Shown piece after piece: positions 7,101 through 15,571 of a DNA stretch of 64,000 nt. Numbering within the stretch: the stretch's first letter is position 1; each line of letters opens with the position of its first letter. Under the pieces are notes generated by a model. It was not told the DNA's origin. It was given only the letters and a program-made list of their open reading frames with translations, and did no database searches. The stretch comes from Palsa-465 sp963800475 (lineage in GTDB: Bacteria; Actinomycetota; Thermoleophilia; Solirubrobacterales; Solirubrobacteraceae), in NCBI GenBank assembly GCA_963800475.1, contig CAWDAZ010000003.1, positions 310,001 through 374,000 on the forward strand, in the 5' to 3' direction. Made by a program: the position numbers and the translations under genes.

Positions 7101-9095
7101 TCAGGCGCCGTTCTCGACCACGTAGTTGGCCACGCGCTCGGAAGCGACGCGAAGCCGCCTGAAGTACGCGGCGCGGCTCAGCGACAGATCGAGCGCCACC
7201 TGCTCGTGGCTCGTGGCGGCCTCGATGTAGCCGCACACCAGAACCCGCTTCAGCAGCCGCTCGTTCTCGCTGTCGCCGAACGCGCGCTCGGCCGCGTCGC
7301 GCAGCAGGCTTCGCACCGACTCCGCGCGCTGGTCGGGCCCCGCGCCGCTCGCGAGCGGGCTGCGCGCGAGCTCGTGCGGGACCTGGAAGTTCCGCAGTGC
7401 GGCACGCACCGACTCGGCGTCGATCTCGTGCTGCACCTCAAGATCGAGCCGCGGGTCGGGGAGCCCCAGCTCGGCGTACACAACGGCGCGCTGCGCGGCG
7501 AGCAGCCCGCCCGGGCCGTAGTCGATCCGGTGACACTGAATCTGCTGGCGGCCGACCGTGAGGTCGAGCTCCGGCAGACGTTCCGCGCCGAGCGCCCGGG
7601 CGAACTCGATCGCGCCCGGGATGTCCGCGTTGATCGGCATGTACGCGAATCTCGGGTTCGGCGCACCGCACCGGAGGATTCCCGCGATCCCGAGCATCGC
7701 CTGGACCCTGGCGGTCCGGTCGCGCGTCAGGTCGACCGAGTCGTGCCACAGCACCGAGTCGCCGAGCCGCGCGTCGGCGCGGGCGTGCTCGAGCCACGGC
7801 CCGACCAGCGGGTCGCTCCACGCGAACGGCGGGGCGGTCTGCACGCTCATGCAGACCATGTAGCCGCACAGCCTGTCGGTTCGGTCACGGGCGATGGCCA
7901 CCCGCTCGGGGGCGCGCTCGAAGAACGGGCGTGTCAGCTCCCACCACGCGTCGAACCGGTATGTCAGCGCGTGCTCGCTGATCTGCTCGGCGTCGCCTGG
8001 CCGGACGTCGTCGATCCGGTAATCGACGCTCCCCTCCCACCCGAACCCCCACTTGATCGTCTGGTTGTCGATCAGGTGCGCCATGTCGATCGTCAACAAC
8101 GGGTCGATTTCGGTGGCGCGCTCGTACAGGTAGTCCACGATCCGCCGGCGCAGCTCGCGCTCACGGTCGGGGTCGCGGCGGCGGATGTCGGCGCGCAGCG
8201 CCTTGCGCACCAGCTCGTGGAGCGCCAGCCCGTCGCCCACCTGTTCGGTGAACGTCAGCGACGACAGGCGCTCGTAGGCGGCCTCCGGGTCGTCACCGGG
8301 GAGCACCGCACGTAGCAGGTCGACCGTGGTGATCCGCGCCAGCGCCGCCACCGCCAGCGCCGACAGCCGCACGCCGCTCAGCTCCGGCTCGGCGAGCCGC
8401 CGCACCAGCAGCCGGATCACCTCGGGTGGCTCGGCGCCGGGCAGCGGCGAGAAATCCTCGCCCCCAGCGGCGGCGTCAGCCGCCAGCGCGAGCGCGAGCG
8501 GGTACCCGCTCGCCCACTCGACGATCGCGCGCCCGCGCTGTTCGTCGACCCCGTGGGCGGTCAGCAGGCGAAGCGCCTCGTCCTCGGTCAGCGTCTGCAG
8601 CTGCAGCTCGGTGGCCACGCCTTCCCACACCCCCGTCAGCCACGCCGGGTCGGGCGCCGCCCGCGACGCGATCACGATCACCGCGGACCCCGGGAGCGAC
8701 GGAAGCAGGACGTTGCGCAGATATCCGTCGAGGCCAGTCATCCGCTCGTAGGTGTCGATCAGGACCAGCGGCCGCGAGCTCGAGCGGGCGGCGTCGACGG
8801 TTGGCTCGAGCGCGGAGCTGGGCCCCAGCTCGCGCCCCTCGACCGAATACGTGTCCCACCCGGCCGCTGATGCGCGGCGCTCGAACTCCCTCAGCAGCGT
8901 GCTCTTGCCGATCCCGCCGGGCCCGTGGATGAACACCACCGCCGCCGGCTGGTCGGCGGTCAGGCACCGCTCGAGCAGGTCGAGTTCGGCTTCGCGCCCG
9001 ACGAACCGCTCGCGGTCCCTGTCCGCGAGCCGTTCGGCGAGTGTTGCGTCTTCCGCAAGCGGCCGCGGCAGATTGTGTCGGTGCCCCACGCCCAC
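7101..9095 (-). CDS. STAND-type AAA ATPase regulator with C-terminal HTH-like region
   Basis: This is a 664-residue protein. After RERFVGREAELDLLE, typical of AAA_16/STAND regulators, it has Walker A GPGGIGKST (residues 58-66) and a Walker B-like LVLIDTYE (about 110). A long sensor region without a recognised domain follows. The last 40 residues (HEQVALDLSLSRAAYFRRLR) look like a helix-turn-helix, so an ATP-gated transcription factor is the best reading. Start is GTG 9095; an alternative in-frame start near FVGREAEL cannot be excluded. It probably forms an operon with the small membrane protein downstream. The signal it senses is unknown. Confidence 0.75.
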   Translation of the reverse strand: MGVGHRHNLPRPLAEDATLAERLADRDRERFVGREAELDLLERCLTADQPAAVVFIHGPGGIGKSTLLREFERRASAAGWDTYSVEGRELGPSSALEPTVDAARSSSRPLVLIDTYERMTGLDGYLRNVLLPSLPGSAVIVIASRAAPDPAWLTGVWEGVATELQLQTLTEDEALRLLTAHGVDEQRGRAIVEWASGYPLALALAADAAAGGEDFSPLPGAEPPEVIRLLVRRLAEPELSGVRLSALAVAALARITTVDLLRAVLPGDDPEAAYERLSSLTFTEQVGDGLALHELVRKALRADIRRRDPDRERELRRRIVDYLYERATEIDPLLTIDMAHLIDNQTIKWGFGWEGSVDYRIDDVRPGDAEQISEHALTYRFDAWWELTRPFFERAPERVAIARDRTDRLCGYMVCMSVQTAPPFAWSDPLVGPWLEHARADARLGDSVLWHDSVDLTRDRTARVQAMLGIAGILRCGAPNPRFAYMPINADIPGAIEFARALGAERLPELDLTVGRQQIQCHRIDYGPGGLLAAQRAVVYAELGLPDPRLDLEVQHEIDAESVRAALRNFQVPHELARSPLASGAGPDQRAESVRSLLRDAAERAFGDSENERLLKRVLVCGYIEAATSHEQVALDLSLSRAAYFRRLRVASERVANYVVENGA

Positions 9096-9162
9096 GACCC
9101 CCGAAGCGTACCCGCTCCCGGCATGCTCCGGGGGCCGTCAGACGTTTTTCCCAGCGCGGCCC

Positions 9163-9522
9163 CTACCAGCCGTAGATCAGCGCCGCCGACGGGTTGTCGG
9201 GGTCGAACTTGACTGTGATCGGGGCGCCCTCGGCGAGACCCTCGAGCTGGGCCGCGAGGAAGCTCTGCGTGATGGTCGTCTCGTACGGGGTGCCGCCGTC
9301 AGGGGCGATCGTGACGTCGACCTCGGTCTTCTGGCCGCCACCCATGTCGGTCTCGCCGGTCGGGCGAATTGCACGGATCACTCCGGGCGCCTCGACTCCC
9401 TGGGCGCCGAGCTTGTTCGCGAGCTGGGCGTAAGCCATGTCGCCCCCGCCCATCCCCCCCGCGCCGGCCATCGCGCCGGCGGCCTGCTGCTGAGCGTTCT
9501 TTACCCGATCAAGTAGTCCCAC
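9163..9522 (-). CDS. Conserved actinobacterial-type hypothetical protein (119 aa)
   Basis: A strong AGGAGGA Shine-Dalgarno precedes the GTG at 9522. The N-terminus is amphipathic (GLLDRVKNAQQQAAGAMAGA) with a Gly/Met-rich stretch. A compact beta-rich domain follows, with GVIRAIRPTGETDMGGG, VDVTIAPDGGTPYETTI and ITVKFDPDNPSAALIYGW. This resembles small cytosolic proteins of unknown role in actinobacteria. It is divergent from the SHOCT gene at 9712, and the similarly amphipathic, Met-rich style of that neighbour hints at a shared context. Confidence 0.7.
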   Translation of the reverse strand: MGLLDRVKNAQQQAAGAMAGAGGMGGGDMAYAQLANKLGAQGVEAPGVIRAIRPTGETDMGGGQKTEVDVTIAPDGGTPYETTITQSFLAAQLEGLAEGAPITVKFDPDNPSAALIYGW

Positions 9523-9598
9523 GCCGGTCCTCCTTGTGTTCGATTCGACTCCGCAATCGGAGCGCGAGTCGAACCTAGCGCCGGATCCCGCGAACCCG

Positions 9599-9626
9599 GT
9601 CTCGTTGTGGTCTCGTTGTGGTCTCG
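9599..9626. repeat. 11-bp tandem repeat, about 2.5 copies
   Basis: The unit GTCTCGTTGTG occurs at 9599-9609 and 9610-9620 and is followed by a partial copy GTCTCG at 9621-9626. It lies in the divergent intergenic region between the genes at 9522 and 9712. It could be a binding-site array or a simple slippage product. Confidence 0.7.
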
Positions 9627-9632
9627 CACCTC

Positions 9633-9660
9633 TGGACGGGCGATTTTTCGACCATAGACT
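9633..9660 (+). promoter_or_regulatory. Possible sigma-70-type promoter for the SHOCT gene
   Basis: TGGACG at 9633-9638 and TAGACT at 9655-9660 are 16 bp apart. This is a 4/6 match to -35 and a TANNNT -10. The position would give a leader of about 45 nt before the ATG at 9712. The assignment is by eye only. Confidence 0.3.
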
Positions 9661-9711
9661 CGGTCGGGATGGCGTTGGAGAGGCCGGCGCCCGCGACTAC
9701 AGGGGTGGGAC

Positions 9712-10497
9712 ATGAAGGAGCTGACGCAGGACGATCTGCAGATGAACGAGCAGGCTGTGAACGTCGCGTCGAAGGCGGTCGGCGAGCTGGTAGAGGCCGC
9801 GTGCCGGTGCGAGCAGGCGACCCAGGACATGATGCTCGAAGCGGCCGGGGTCGGCGGGTTCAATCGCGGGTTCGTGAAGGGGGCCAAGGGGTTGAGCCGC
9901 GCGATGATGCCCAAGACGATGGGCGGCATGAAGCAGATGGAGACCGGCGGGCTCCCGAACAGCTTCGTGCTCGCCGCCTCGGCGACGAAGGTGTACGCGA
10001 TCGAGGACAAGAAGGATCACGGCAAGCTCGTCCCCGGGAAGATCCTCAAGACCTGGGAGCGCGACCAGTTTCAGGCGAAGCGGAACCAGGTCCAGGGGAT
10101 GAACGTGACGATGGGACTGCCCGAGGACCGTCAGCTGCTGATCATCTACCTCTCGCTTGCGGACAACAAGAGCCGCTACATGCAGGCGGCGCAGCGCCAG
10201 ATGGACGCGTACGGGTCGCCCGGGCAGCCGACCAAATTCGCGCTCGCCAAGGACGATGCGAGCAACAAGCTGATCGATGCGGTCACCGCAAATGCGCCCG
10301 CCGCGGGCGCCAACATCATGATCGGCGGTCAGAGCCTCGCCGACATGCAGGCGGCTGCCGCCCAAGCTGCAGCAGGAGCTACCGCCGCGCAGGCAGACCC
10401 AACCGAGAAGCTCAGCCGGCTGGCGGACCTCCACGACCGGGGCGTGCTGAGCGACGAAGAGTTCGCGGCCCAGAAGGCGAAGATCCTGGACAGCTAG
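9712..10497 (+). CDS. SHOCT-domain protein of unknown function
   Basis: This is a 261-residue soluble protein with an alpha-helical N-terminus rich in Glu, Gln and Met. The central part shows GGLPNSFVLAASATKVYAIE and VPGKILKTWERDQFQAK. An Ala-rich linker leads to a C-terminal SHOCT domain (KLSRLADLHDRGVLSDEEF, about residues 228-246). SHOCT domains are short helical pairs attached to membrane or PH-like proteins; their role is unclear. The middle part may be a small PH-like or YokE-like fold. Its stop shares CTAG with the stop of the dapA remnant on the other strand. Confidence 0.75.
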   Translation: MKELTQDDLQMNEQAVNVASKAVGELVEAACRCEQATQDMMLEAAGVGGFNRGFVKGAKGLSRAMMPKTMGGMKQMETGGLPNSFVLAASATKVYAIEDKKDHGKLVPGKILKTWERDQFQAKRNQVQGMNVTMGLPEDRQLLIIYLSLADNKSRYMQAAQRQMDAYGSPGQPTKFALAKDDASNKLIDAVTANAPAAGANIMIGGQSLADMQAAAAQAAAGATAAQADPTEKLSRLADLHDRGVLSDEEFAAQKAKILDS

Positions 10498-10757
10498 ACG
10501 TGGCCGTGGGACCGTGGTCGAGAAACGACGAAATCGCCGTCGTTTCTTGACCACGCCCACTCGAGCCGCTCGCGCAGGGGCTCGAGCTGATCGGCAGCCA
10601 GCGGGAGCAAGGCGCGAACCTCGGGGCGAACAGCCACGCCCCGCGCGCCGAGCGCCGCCTTGACCGCCGCCTGGAACGGATATGCGGACAGCGCTTGCCG
10701 CAGCGACCCGACCAGCGAAGTCGGTTCCGCCCGGTCACATCTCCGGCGCGCGGCGGG
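10494..10757 (-). pseudogene. C-terminal remnant of a dihydrodipicolinate synthase-like (DapA family) gene
   Basis: The minus strand is open from 10757 to the TAG at 10494-10496 but has no credible start. It encodes SLRQALSAYPFQAAVKAAL, then GVAVRPEVRALLPLAADQ and LEPLRERLEWAW. That matches the end of DapA/NanA-family aldolases, where a conserved lysine-containing helix is followed by VRPPxxPLs and a final helix. Only about 55 family-like residues remain, and the catalytic domain is absent. The last codons run through the hairpin at 10513-10555. This looks like a decaying gene end between two intact plus-strand genes. Confidence 0.55.
10513..10555. terminator. Long near-perfect stem-loop downstream of the SHOCT gene
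   Basis: Eighteen-base arms at 10513-10530 and 10538-10555 pair with a single mismatch around a 7-nt AAATCGC loop. It begins 16 bp after the SHOCT stop. There is no clear T-run, so it may be a bidirectional terminator or an mRNA-stabilising structure. Confidence 0.6.
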
Positions 10758-10796
10758 TCATCGCTCTACACCAGCCGACCAACGAGGAGCTACGTG

Positions 10797-11423
10797 ATGG
10801 CACGGATTCAGGGTGTATCGCGAGACCAGGCAGGTCCGATCGTGAAGCTCGTCTACCGCCTCGCGCCGCAGGGCATGAAACGGCTGACCGGCCGCTCGCC
10901 CGCGCGGGGAAGCGGGATCGAGCCGATCGAGATCTGGGCGCACCAGCCGAAGATGATGAGCGGGATGGGGAAGTTCCAGCAGGCGGTGAGAAAGGGCGAC
11001 AGCGTCGATGAGCGGATCAAGAACCTGGTCGAGCTGAAGGGCGCACAGATGATCGGATGCGAGTTCTGCGTCGACCTCGGCTCCCAGATCTGCCGCAACT
11101 CGGGGTTCTCAGACGACGAGCTGCTGGCGCTGCCGCGCTACCGCGAGAGCGACCTGTTCACCGATCGCGAGAAGCTCGCGCTCGACTACGCGGTGGCGGT
11201 GATGCGCACCCCCGTGGAGGTCGGCGAGGAGTTGTTCGCGCGGATGCAGCAGGTGTTCAGCGACAAGCAGCTCGTCGAGCTCACCGCACTGCTGACGCTC
11301 GTCAACCTCGACCGCTTCAACGCCGCGTTCGGAATCGGCGCGGCCGGCTTCTCCGAGGGCATGGTCTGTGTCATGCCCGATCGTCCACCAGCGATCGGCA
11401 CGCGTCCGGCCGCCGCGTCGTGA
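10797..11423 (+). CDS. Carboxymuconolactone decarboxylase / AhpD-like family protein
   Basis: This is a 208-residue all-helical protein. The core motif GCEFCVDLGSQICRNSGFSD (about residues 87-106) holds the CxxC typical of AhpD-type alkylhydroperoxidase-like proteins, followed by the helix containing DELLALPRYRESDLFTDREK. Members act in thiol-dependent peroxide reduction or are decarboxylase-like; the CxxC favours redox. The frame is open further upstream, but the ATG at 10797 has a GAGGAGC Shine-Dalgarno 6 nt before it, while the upstream part overlaps the dapA remnant. The substrate is unknown. Confidence 0.85.
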   Translation: MARIQGVSRDQAGPIVKLVYRLAPQGMKRLTGRSPARGSGIEPIEIWAHQPKMMSGMGKFQQAVRKGDSVDERIKNLVELKGAQMIGCEFCVDLGSQICRNSGFSDDELLALPRYRESDLFTDREKLALDYAVAVMRTPVEVGEELFARMQQVFSDKQLVELTALLTLVNLDRFNAAFGIGAAGFSEGMVCVMPDRPPAIGTRPAAAS

Positions 11424-11475
11424 GGAACGGGAGCAGCTCGCGCGGCTCGCACTTGGCCGGCAGGCGCAGCCGAAA

Positions 11476-12906
11476 TCATCCCGCCAGCAGCGGCAGCAGC
11501 GCCCCGAGCTTGACCTCAGTCTCGGCAAGCTCCGCGGCCGGATCGGAGTCGGCCACGATCCCGCACCCGGCATATAGCCGCGCGGTCGCGCGCCGGAGCA
11601 GCGCGCAGCGCAGCGCCACGCAGAACTCCCCGTCGCCGGTGGTGTCGGTCCACCCCACCGCGCCGGCGTACCAGCCGCGGTCGAGTCCCTCCATCGCGGG
11701 GATCAGCCGCGCCGCGGGCGCGCGTGGCTCGCCGCCCACGGCGGGGGTGGGATGCAGCGCCCCGGCCAGCTCGATCGCGCCGACCGCCGTCGCGAGCTGC
11801 GCCCGGATCGGCCTCGCGAGGTGCTGGATGTTCGCGACCCGGACCAGCACCGGCTCGGGCGCGGCTGTCACCCACACCGCGAGCGGGCGCAGCACCCGCG
11901 CGATCCGGCGCGCGACGATCGCATTCTCCTCGCGATCCTTGTCGCTGCGCAGCAGCCGCTCGCCGAGATGGTCGTCGACCGCGGGATCCGCGCTGCGGCC
12001 GATCGACCCGGCCAGCGCGACCGTGCTGGCCCGCTGGCCCTCCCGCCGCACCAGCAGCTCCGGACTCGCCGCGATGAACGTGCTCTCGCCCCGCCCGACC
12101 GCGAACACGTAGCAGGAGCCGAACTCCTCGCGCAGCAATCCGAGCAGCGCGGCCGGATCGTGGTCGACGGGGGCGTGCACGTCGACTTCGCGAGCGAGCA
12201 CGATCTTCTCGAGCTCGCCCGAGTGGATCCGCGCGACGCCGCGGGCCACCGCCTCCTCGTAATGCGACGGCGGCATCGCGCTCTGCACCCGGTAGGCGCC
12301 GGTCGGCGACGGATCGAGCAGCGGGAGCGGCGCGCTTCGCAGCTCCCGCACCCGGCGCGAGCCGCGCTCGACGAGCTCCTCGGGCGTGTCGTCGGGCGCC
12401 GCCTCGACATTGACGGTCAGCGAGACGCGCCCGCCGCTGCGCGCGATCGACAGCTCGGGGACGGTCAGCGATGCGGGCGCGAAGCCGCTCCACTCCTCGG
12501 CCTCCCCCCCGTCCGGCGCGAACGCGAATCCGCCCACCGCGACAAGCCCCGAGCCGGCCGGGCCGTCGCTCCGGGACGCGATCGCGCCGGCGGTCACCGC
12601 GCGCCAGCTCCGCGAGACCGCCTCGAACCGCAGCTCGCCGCGGGCCTCGAGCGCGCGCACGCATCCGAGCGCGGCGAGCGCCCACCCATCGCGGTCCGGC
12701 TGCTCGAAGCAGAACCACGGCTCGCCGGCGCGCCTGGAGGCGTGTGCGATCGCGGTCGGGTCGTGGACGCCGTCGAGCTCGAGCGTGAGGCTGGCGACGG
12801 TCGGCGTCCCGGTCGCCCGCGCGCGGCGCAGTGCCGCCGCGATCGGGCGCTCGAGCTGCTCGAGCCGCCCGGGGGTGTCGAGAACGCTAAGTCTCGGCCC
12901 GGCCAC
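11476..12906 (-). CDS. menF: Isochorismate synthase (MenF-type)
   Basis: This is a 476-residue chorismate-utilising enzyme. The C-terminal half carries the family signature: KIVLAREVDVHA, FIAASPELLVRREGQ, ALAGSIGRSADP, the NIQHLARPIRAQL region, HPTPAVGG and CGIVADSDPAAELAETEVK. This Mg-dependent fold converts chorismate to isochorismate. With menD, menH, menC, menE, menB and menA nearby, it would supply the first step of menaquinone synthesis. Isochorismate for a siderophore is an alternative, but no siderophore genes are present. It starts at GTG 12906, overlapping the end of ilvN by 20 bp, and is probably co-transcribed with ilvBN. Confidence 0.9.
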   Translation of the reverse strand: MAGPRLSVLDTPGRLEQLERPIAAALRRARATGTPTVASLTLELDGVHDPTAIAHASRRAGEPWFCFEQPDRDGWALAALGCVRALEARGELRFEAVSRSWRAVTAGAIASRSDGPAGSGLVAVGGFAFAPDGGEAEEWSGFAPASLTVPELSIARSGGRVSLTVNVEAAPDDTPEELVERGSRRVRELRSAPLPLLDPSPTGAYRVQSAMPPSHYEEAVARGVARIHSGELEKIVLAREVDVHAPVDHDPAALLGLLREEFGSCYVFAVGRGESTFIAASPELLVRREGQRASTVALAGSIGRSADPAVDDHLGERLLRSDKDREENAIVARRIARVLRPLAVWVTAAPEPVLVRVANIQHLARPIRAQLATAVGAIELAGALHPTPAVGGEPRAPAARLIPAMEGLDRGWYAGAVGWTDTTGDGEFCVALRCALLRRATARLYAGCGIVADSDPAAELAETEVKLGALLPLLAG

Positions 12907-13453
12907 GCGAGATCGCGATCTCGCCGGTCCGCGCCATCTCGATCAGCCCGAACGGCCGGACCAGCTGCTCGAACGCCTCGATCTTCTCGCACGTGCCGAT
13001 CACCTGGACGACGACCGAGCGACGCGTGACGTCGACGATGTTGGCGCGGAAGATCTCGCAGATCGACATCACCTCGGCGCGCGCGGGGCCGTCGGCCGAC
13101 ACCTTGAACAGCGCCAGCTCGCGAGCGAGCGTCTCCTCGGGCTCGAGATCGCGGATCTTCAGCACGTTGACGAGCTTGTGCAGCTGCTTGGTGACCTGGT
13201 CGATCGGGTGGACCGCTCCGTCGAGCGTCAGCGTGATCCGCGACAGCCGCTCGTCCTCGGTCGGGCCGACCGCCAGCGTGTCGATATTGAATCCGCGACG
13301 CGCGAACAGCCCCGCGATCCGGGTCAGGACGCCCGGCTTGTTCTCGACCAGGATCGAGACGATGTGTTTGCGCCCGGTGCGCACACCGACCGCGGCGTCG
13401 AGCTCCTCGAGCGACAGCAGTTCCTTGGTGCCCGGCTCTCCCACCGCCATCAC
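12887..13453 (-). CDS. ilvN: Acetolactate synthase small (regulatory) subunit
   Basis: The 188-residue protein has an N-terminal ACT domain (HIVSILVENKPGVLTRIAGL) with the conserved RRGFNIDTLAVG, and then the C-terminal domain (ELALFKVSADGPARAEVMSI, IFRANIVDVT). It should bind valine or another branched-chain amino acid and regulate IlvB. Its start overlaps the ilvB stop by 4 bp, implying coupled translation and stoichiometric subunits. Confidence 0.95.
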   Translation of the reverse strand: MMAVGEPGTKELLSLEELDAAVGVRTGRKHIVSILVENKPGVLTRIAGLFARRGFNIDTLAVGPTEDERLSRITLTLDGAVHPIDQVTKQLHKLVNVLKIRDLEPEETLARELALFKVSADGPARAEVMSICEIFRANIVDVTRRSVVVQVIGTCEKIEAFEQLVRPFGLIEMARTGEIAISRGRAET

Positions 13454-15126
13454 CCGACCATGTTCCTGGCCGGCTGGCCTGCGGGGATCATCGGATACGT
13501 GTTCTCCTCGCGGGTCACGCGGACGTCAACGAGCACCGGGCCCTCGGTCTCGAGCGCGGTGCGGATGTCGTCGACCAGCGTGTGCTTGTCCTCGCATCGC
13601 ATCCCCGTCGCGCCGTAGGCGTCGGCGAGCTTGACGAAGTCCGGGAACTGCCCCATGTCGACCTGGCTGTAGCGCTTGTCCCAGAACAGCTCCTGCCACT
13701 GGCGCACCATGCCCAGGTAGCCGTTGTTCATCACGAACACCTTGATCGCGATCCCCTCTTGCGAGCAGGTCGCGAGCTCCTGGGCGTTCATCTGCACCGA
13801 ACCGTCGCCGGCGATGCAGATCACGGTCTGATCGGGGCACGCGACCTTGGCGCCCATCGCTGCCGGGAGCCCGAAGCCCATCGTGCCGAGGCCGCCCGAG
13901 TTGATCCACCGCCGCGGCTTGGCGAAGTGGAAGTACTGCGCGGTCCACATCTGGTGCTGGCCGACGTCGCTGGCGACGATCGCGTCGCCGCCGGTCGCCT
14001 CGTACAGCGCCTCGATCATGTACTGCGGCTTGATCTCCGCATCCTTGGAGTCCTCGTAGCCGAGCGGGTGACGCTCCTGCCAGGAGCGGATCCGGGTCCA
14101 CCACTCCTCGAGCCGCCCCGAGTCCGGCTCCAGTGACCGGTATTCGGCGGTCAACCGCGGGACGATGTTCTTGGCGTCGCCGACGATCGGGATGTGGGCC
14201 GGGACGTTCTTCGAGATCTCGGCCGGATCGACGTCGATGTGGATGAACTTCGCCCGGGGCGCAAACTCGTCGAGCTTGCCGGTGATCCGGTCGTCGAACC
14301 GCGCGCCGATCGCGACGATCAGGTCGGCCTCGTCCATCGCGTAGTTCGCCGCTCGGGTGCCGTGCATCCCCAGCATCCCGAGCCACTGCTCGTGGGGCGC
14401 CGGGAATGCGCCCAGCCCCATCAGCGTGCACGTCACCGGAAACCGGTCGACGGTCGCGAGCTCGGTCAGCTCGGTGGCCGCGTTCGCGTTGACCACGCCA
14501 CCCCCGGCGTAGATCACCGGCCGCCTGGCGTTGGCGAGCGCCTTCGCCGCCAACCGGATCTGCTTCTGGTTGCCCTCGGTCGTGGGCTGGTAGCCGGGCA
14601 GGTGCACGTCGGTAACCGGCTCGTAGTCGATGTCGGCCCGCGACAAATCCATCGGGATGTCCACGACGACCGGCCCGGGGCGCCCGGTCCGGGCGATGTG
14701 GAACGCCTCGTGAAGCGTGCGCGGGATCTCGAGCGGGTGCTGGATCATGAAGCTGTGCTTGACGATCGGCATCGTGATCCCGATCGTGTCCGCCTCCTGG
14801 AACCCGTCGGTGCCGAGCAGCTCTGTGCGCACCTGACCGGTCAGGAACACGACCGGCACCGAGTCCATCATCGCGTCGCAGATCGGCGTCACGAGGTTGG
14901 TGGCGCCGGGGCCGCTGGTCCCGACCGACACCCCGACCTTGCCGGTAGCCTTCGCGTATCCCTCAGCCGCGTGGCCACCGCCCGCCTCGTGGCGAACCAG
15001 GATGTGACGGATGCCCGCGTCATAGAAGGCGTCGTAGGTCGGGAGGTTGGCGCCGCCCGGGAGGCCGAATACGACGTCGACACCCTCGGCCTTGAGACAT
15101 TCCATCAGAGCGTCGACTGCACGCAT
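13450..15126 (-). CDS. ilvB: Acetolactate synthase large (catalytic) subunit
   Basis: This 558-residue ThDP enzyme should make acetolactate or acetohydroxybutyrate in branched-chain amino acid synthesis. The catalytic glutamate is in LVRHEAGGGHAAEGYA. SGPGATNLVTPICDAMMDS, the FAD-domain GAAGFDDR-like stretch (IGARFDDRITGKL), and the cofactor motif IAGDGSVQMNAQEL followed by VMNNGYLGMVRQWQ are all present. The frame is open to 15309, but the ATG at 15126 is chosen because family homology starts there and a GGAAGGAGGA Shine-Dalgarno precedes it. A TAGAAT -10-like hexamer (15212-15217) lies about 90 bp upstream. I saw no leader peptide or T-box. Confidence 0.96.
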   Translation of the reverse strand: MRAVDALMECLKAEGVDVVFGLPGGANLPTYDAFYDAGIRHILVRHEAGGGHAAEGYAKATGKVGVSVGTSGPGATNLVTPICDAMMDSVPVVFLTGQVRTELLGTDGFQEADTIGITMPIVKHSFMIQHPLEIPRTLHEAFHIARTGRPGPVVVDIPMDLSRADIDYEPVTDVHLPGYQPTTEGNQKQIRLAAKALANARRPVIYAGGGVVNANAATELTELATVDRFPVTCTLMGLGAFPAPHEQWLGMLGMHGTRAANYAMDEADLIVAIGARFDDRITGKLDEFAPRAKFIHIDVDPAEISKNVPAHIPIVGDAKNIVPRLTAEYRSLEPDSGRLEEWWTRIRSWQERHPLGYEDSKDAEIKPQYMIEALYEATGGDAIVASDVGQHQMWTAQYFHFAKPRRWINSGGLGTMGFGLPAAMGAKVACPDQTVICIAGDGSVQMNAQELATCSQEGIAIKVFVMNNGYLGMVRQWQELFWDKRYSQVDMGQFPDFVKLADAYGATGMRCEDKHTLVDDIRTALETEGPVLVDVRVTREENTYPMIPAGQPARNMVG

Positions 15127-15262
15127 CGCGGCATCCTCCTTCCGCTTCCCAGCTCGGGTCGGGTTCGGTTCCGCGGTTGGCGCGAGTCCGCCGCGCGCCG
15201 CGGAATCGCCGATTCTAACAGGGGTTTTTGGGGCTTCCGCCGGTGGGCCGGAGGTTGCGTCG

Positions 15263-15562
15263 CTACGCCCGCCGGGCCCGCATCGCCGCCTCTGAGGCGA
15301 TCGCGACATCCGGGTACTCGAGCTCGGTGCCGCACTTGGTGCACAGCGCGTCGTGCAGCTTCACGACCCGGCCGCACCCGGGGCACCTGCGCCTCAGCTC
15401 GCGATCCTCACGCCGGTAGCAGACAGCCGCAAGCAGACCGACGAACGGGACCGCCGCCGAGATCAGGAACCAGATCCAGAACGAACTTCCCTTCATCCGT
15501 CCCACCAAGCCGCCGGCCAGCCCGAAGAACAGGCAGATCACGACGTAGCCGCCACCCCACAT
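15263..15562 (-). CDS. Small membrane protein with a C-terminal zinc ribbon
   Basis: The 99-residue protein has two hydrophobic segments (YVVICLFFGLAGGLVG, FWIWFLISAAVPFVGLLAAV) and then a cytosolic zinc-ribbon-like motif CPGCGRVV...CTKCGTELEY (about residues 60-82). The four cysteines in CxxC pairs suggest metal binding. I recognise no specific function. It sits 9 bp downstream of another tiny membrane protein on the same strand, suggesting a small operon. Confidence 0.7.
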   Translation of the reverse strand: MWGGGYVVICLFFGLAGGLVGRMKGSSFWIWFLISAAVPFVGLLAAVCYRREDRELRRRCPGCGRVVKLHDALCTKCGTELEYPDVAIASEAAMRARRA

Positions 15563-15571
15563 CGGGCGGAC

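Noticed and set aside
15127..15262. Leader-peptide attenuator or T-box before ilvB
   Set aside because: There is no short ORF rich in Ile, Leu or Val codons, no T-box sequence and no terminator hairpin in the leader.
15127..15309. Extended start for ilvB
   Set aside because: The extension has no similarity to acetolactate synthases, and a strong Shine-Dalgarno precedes ATG 15126.
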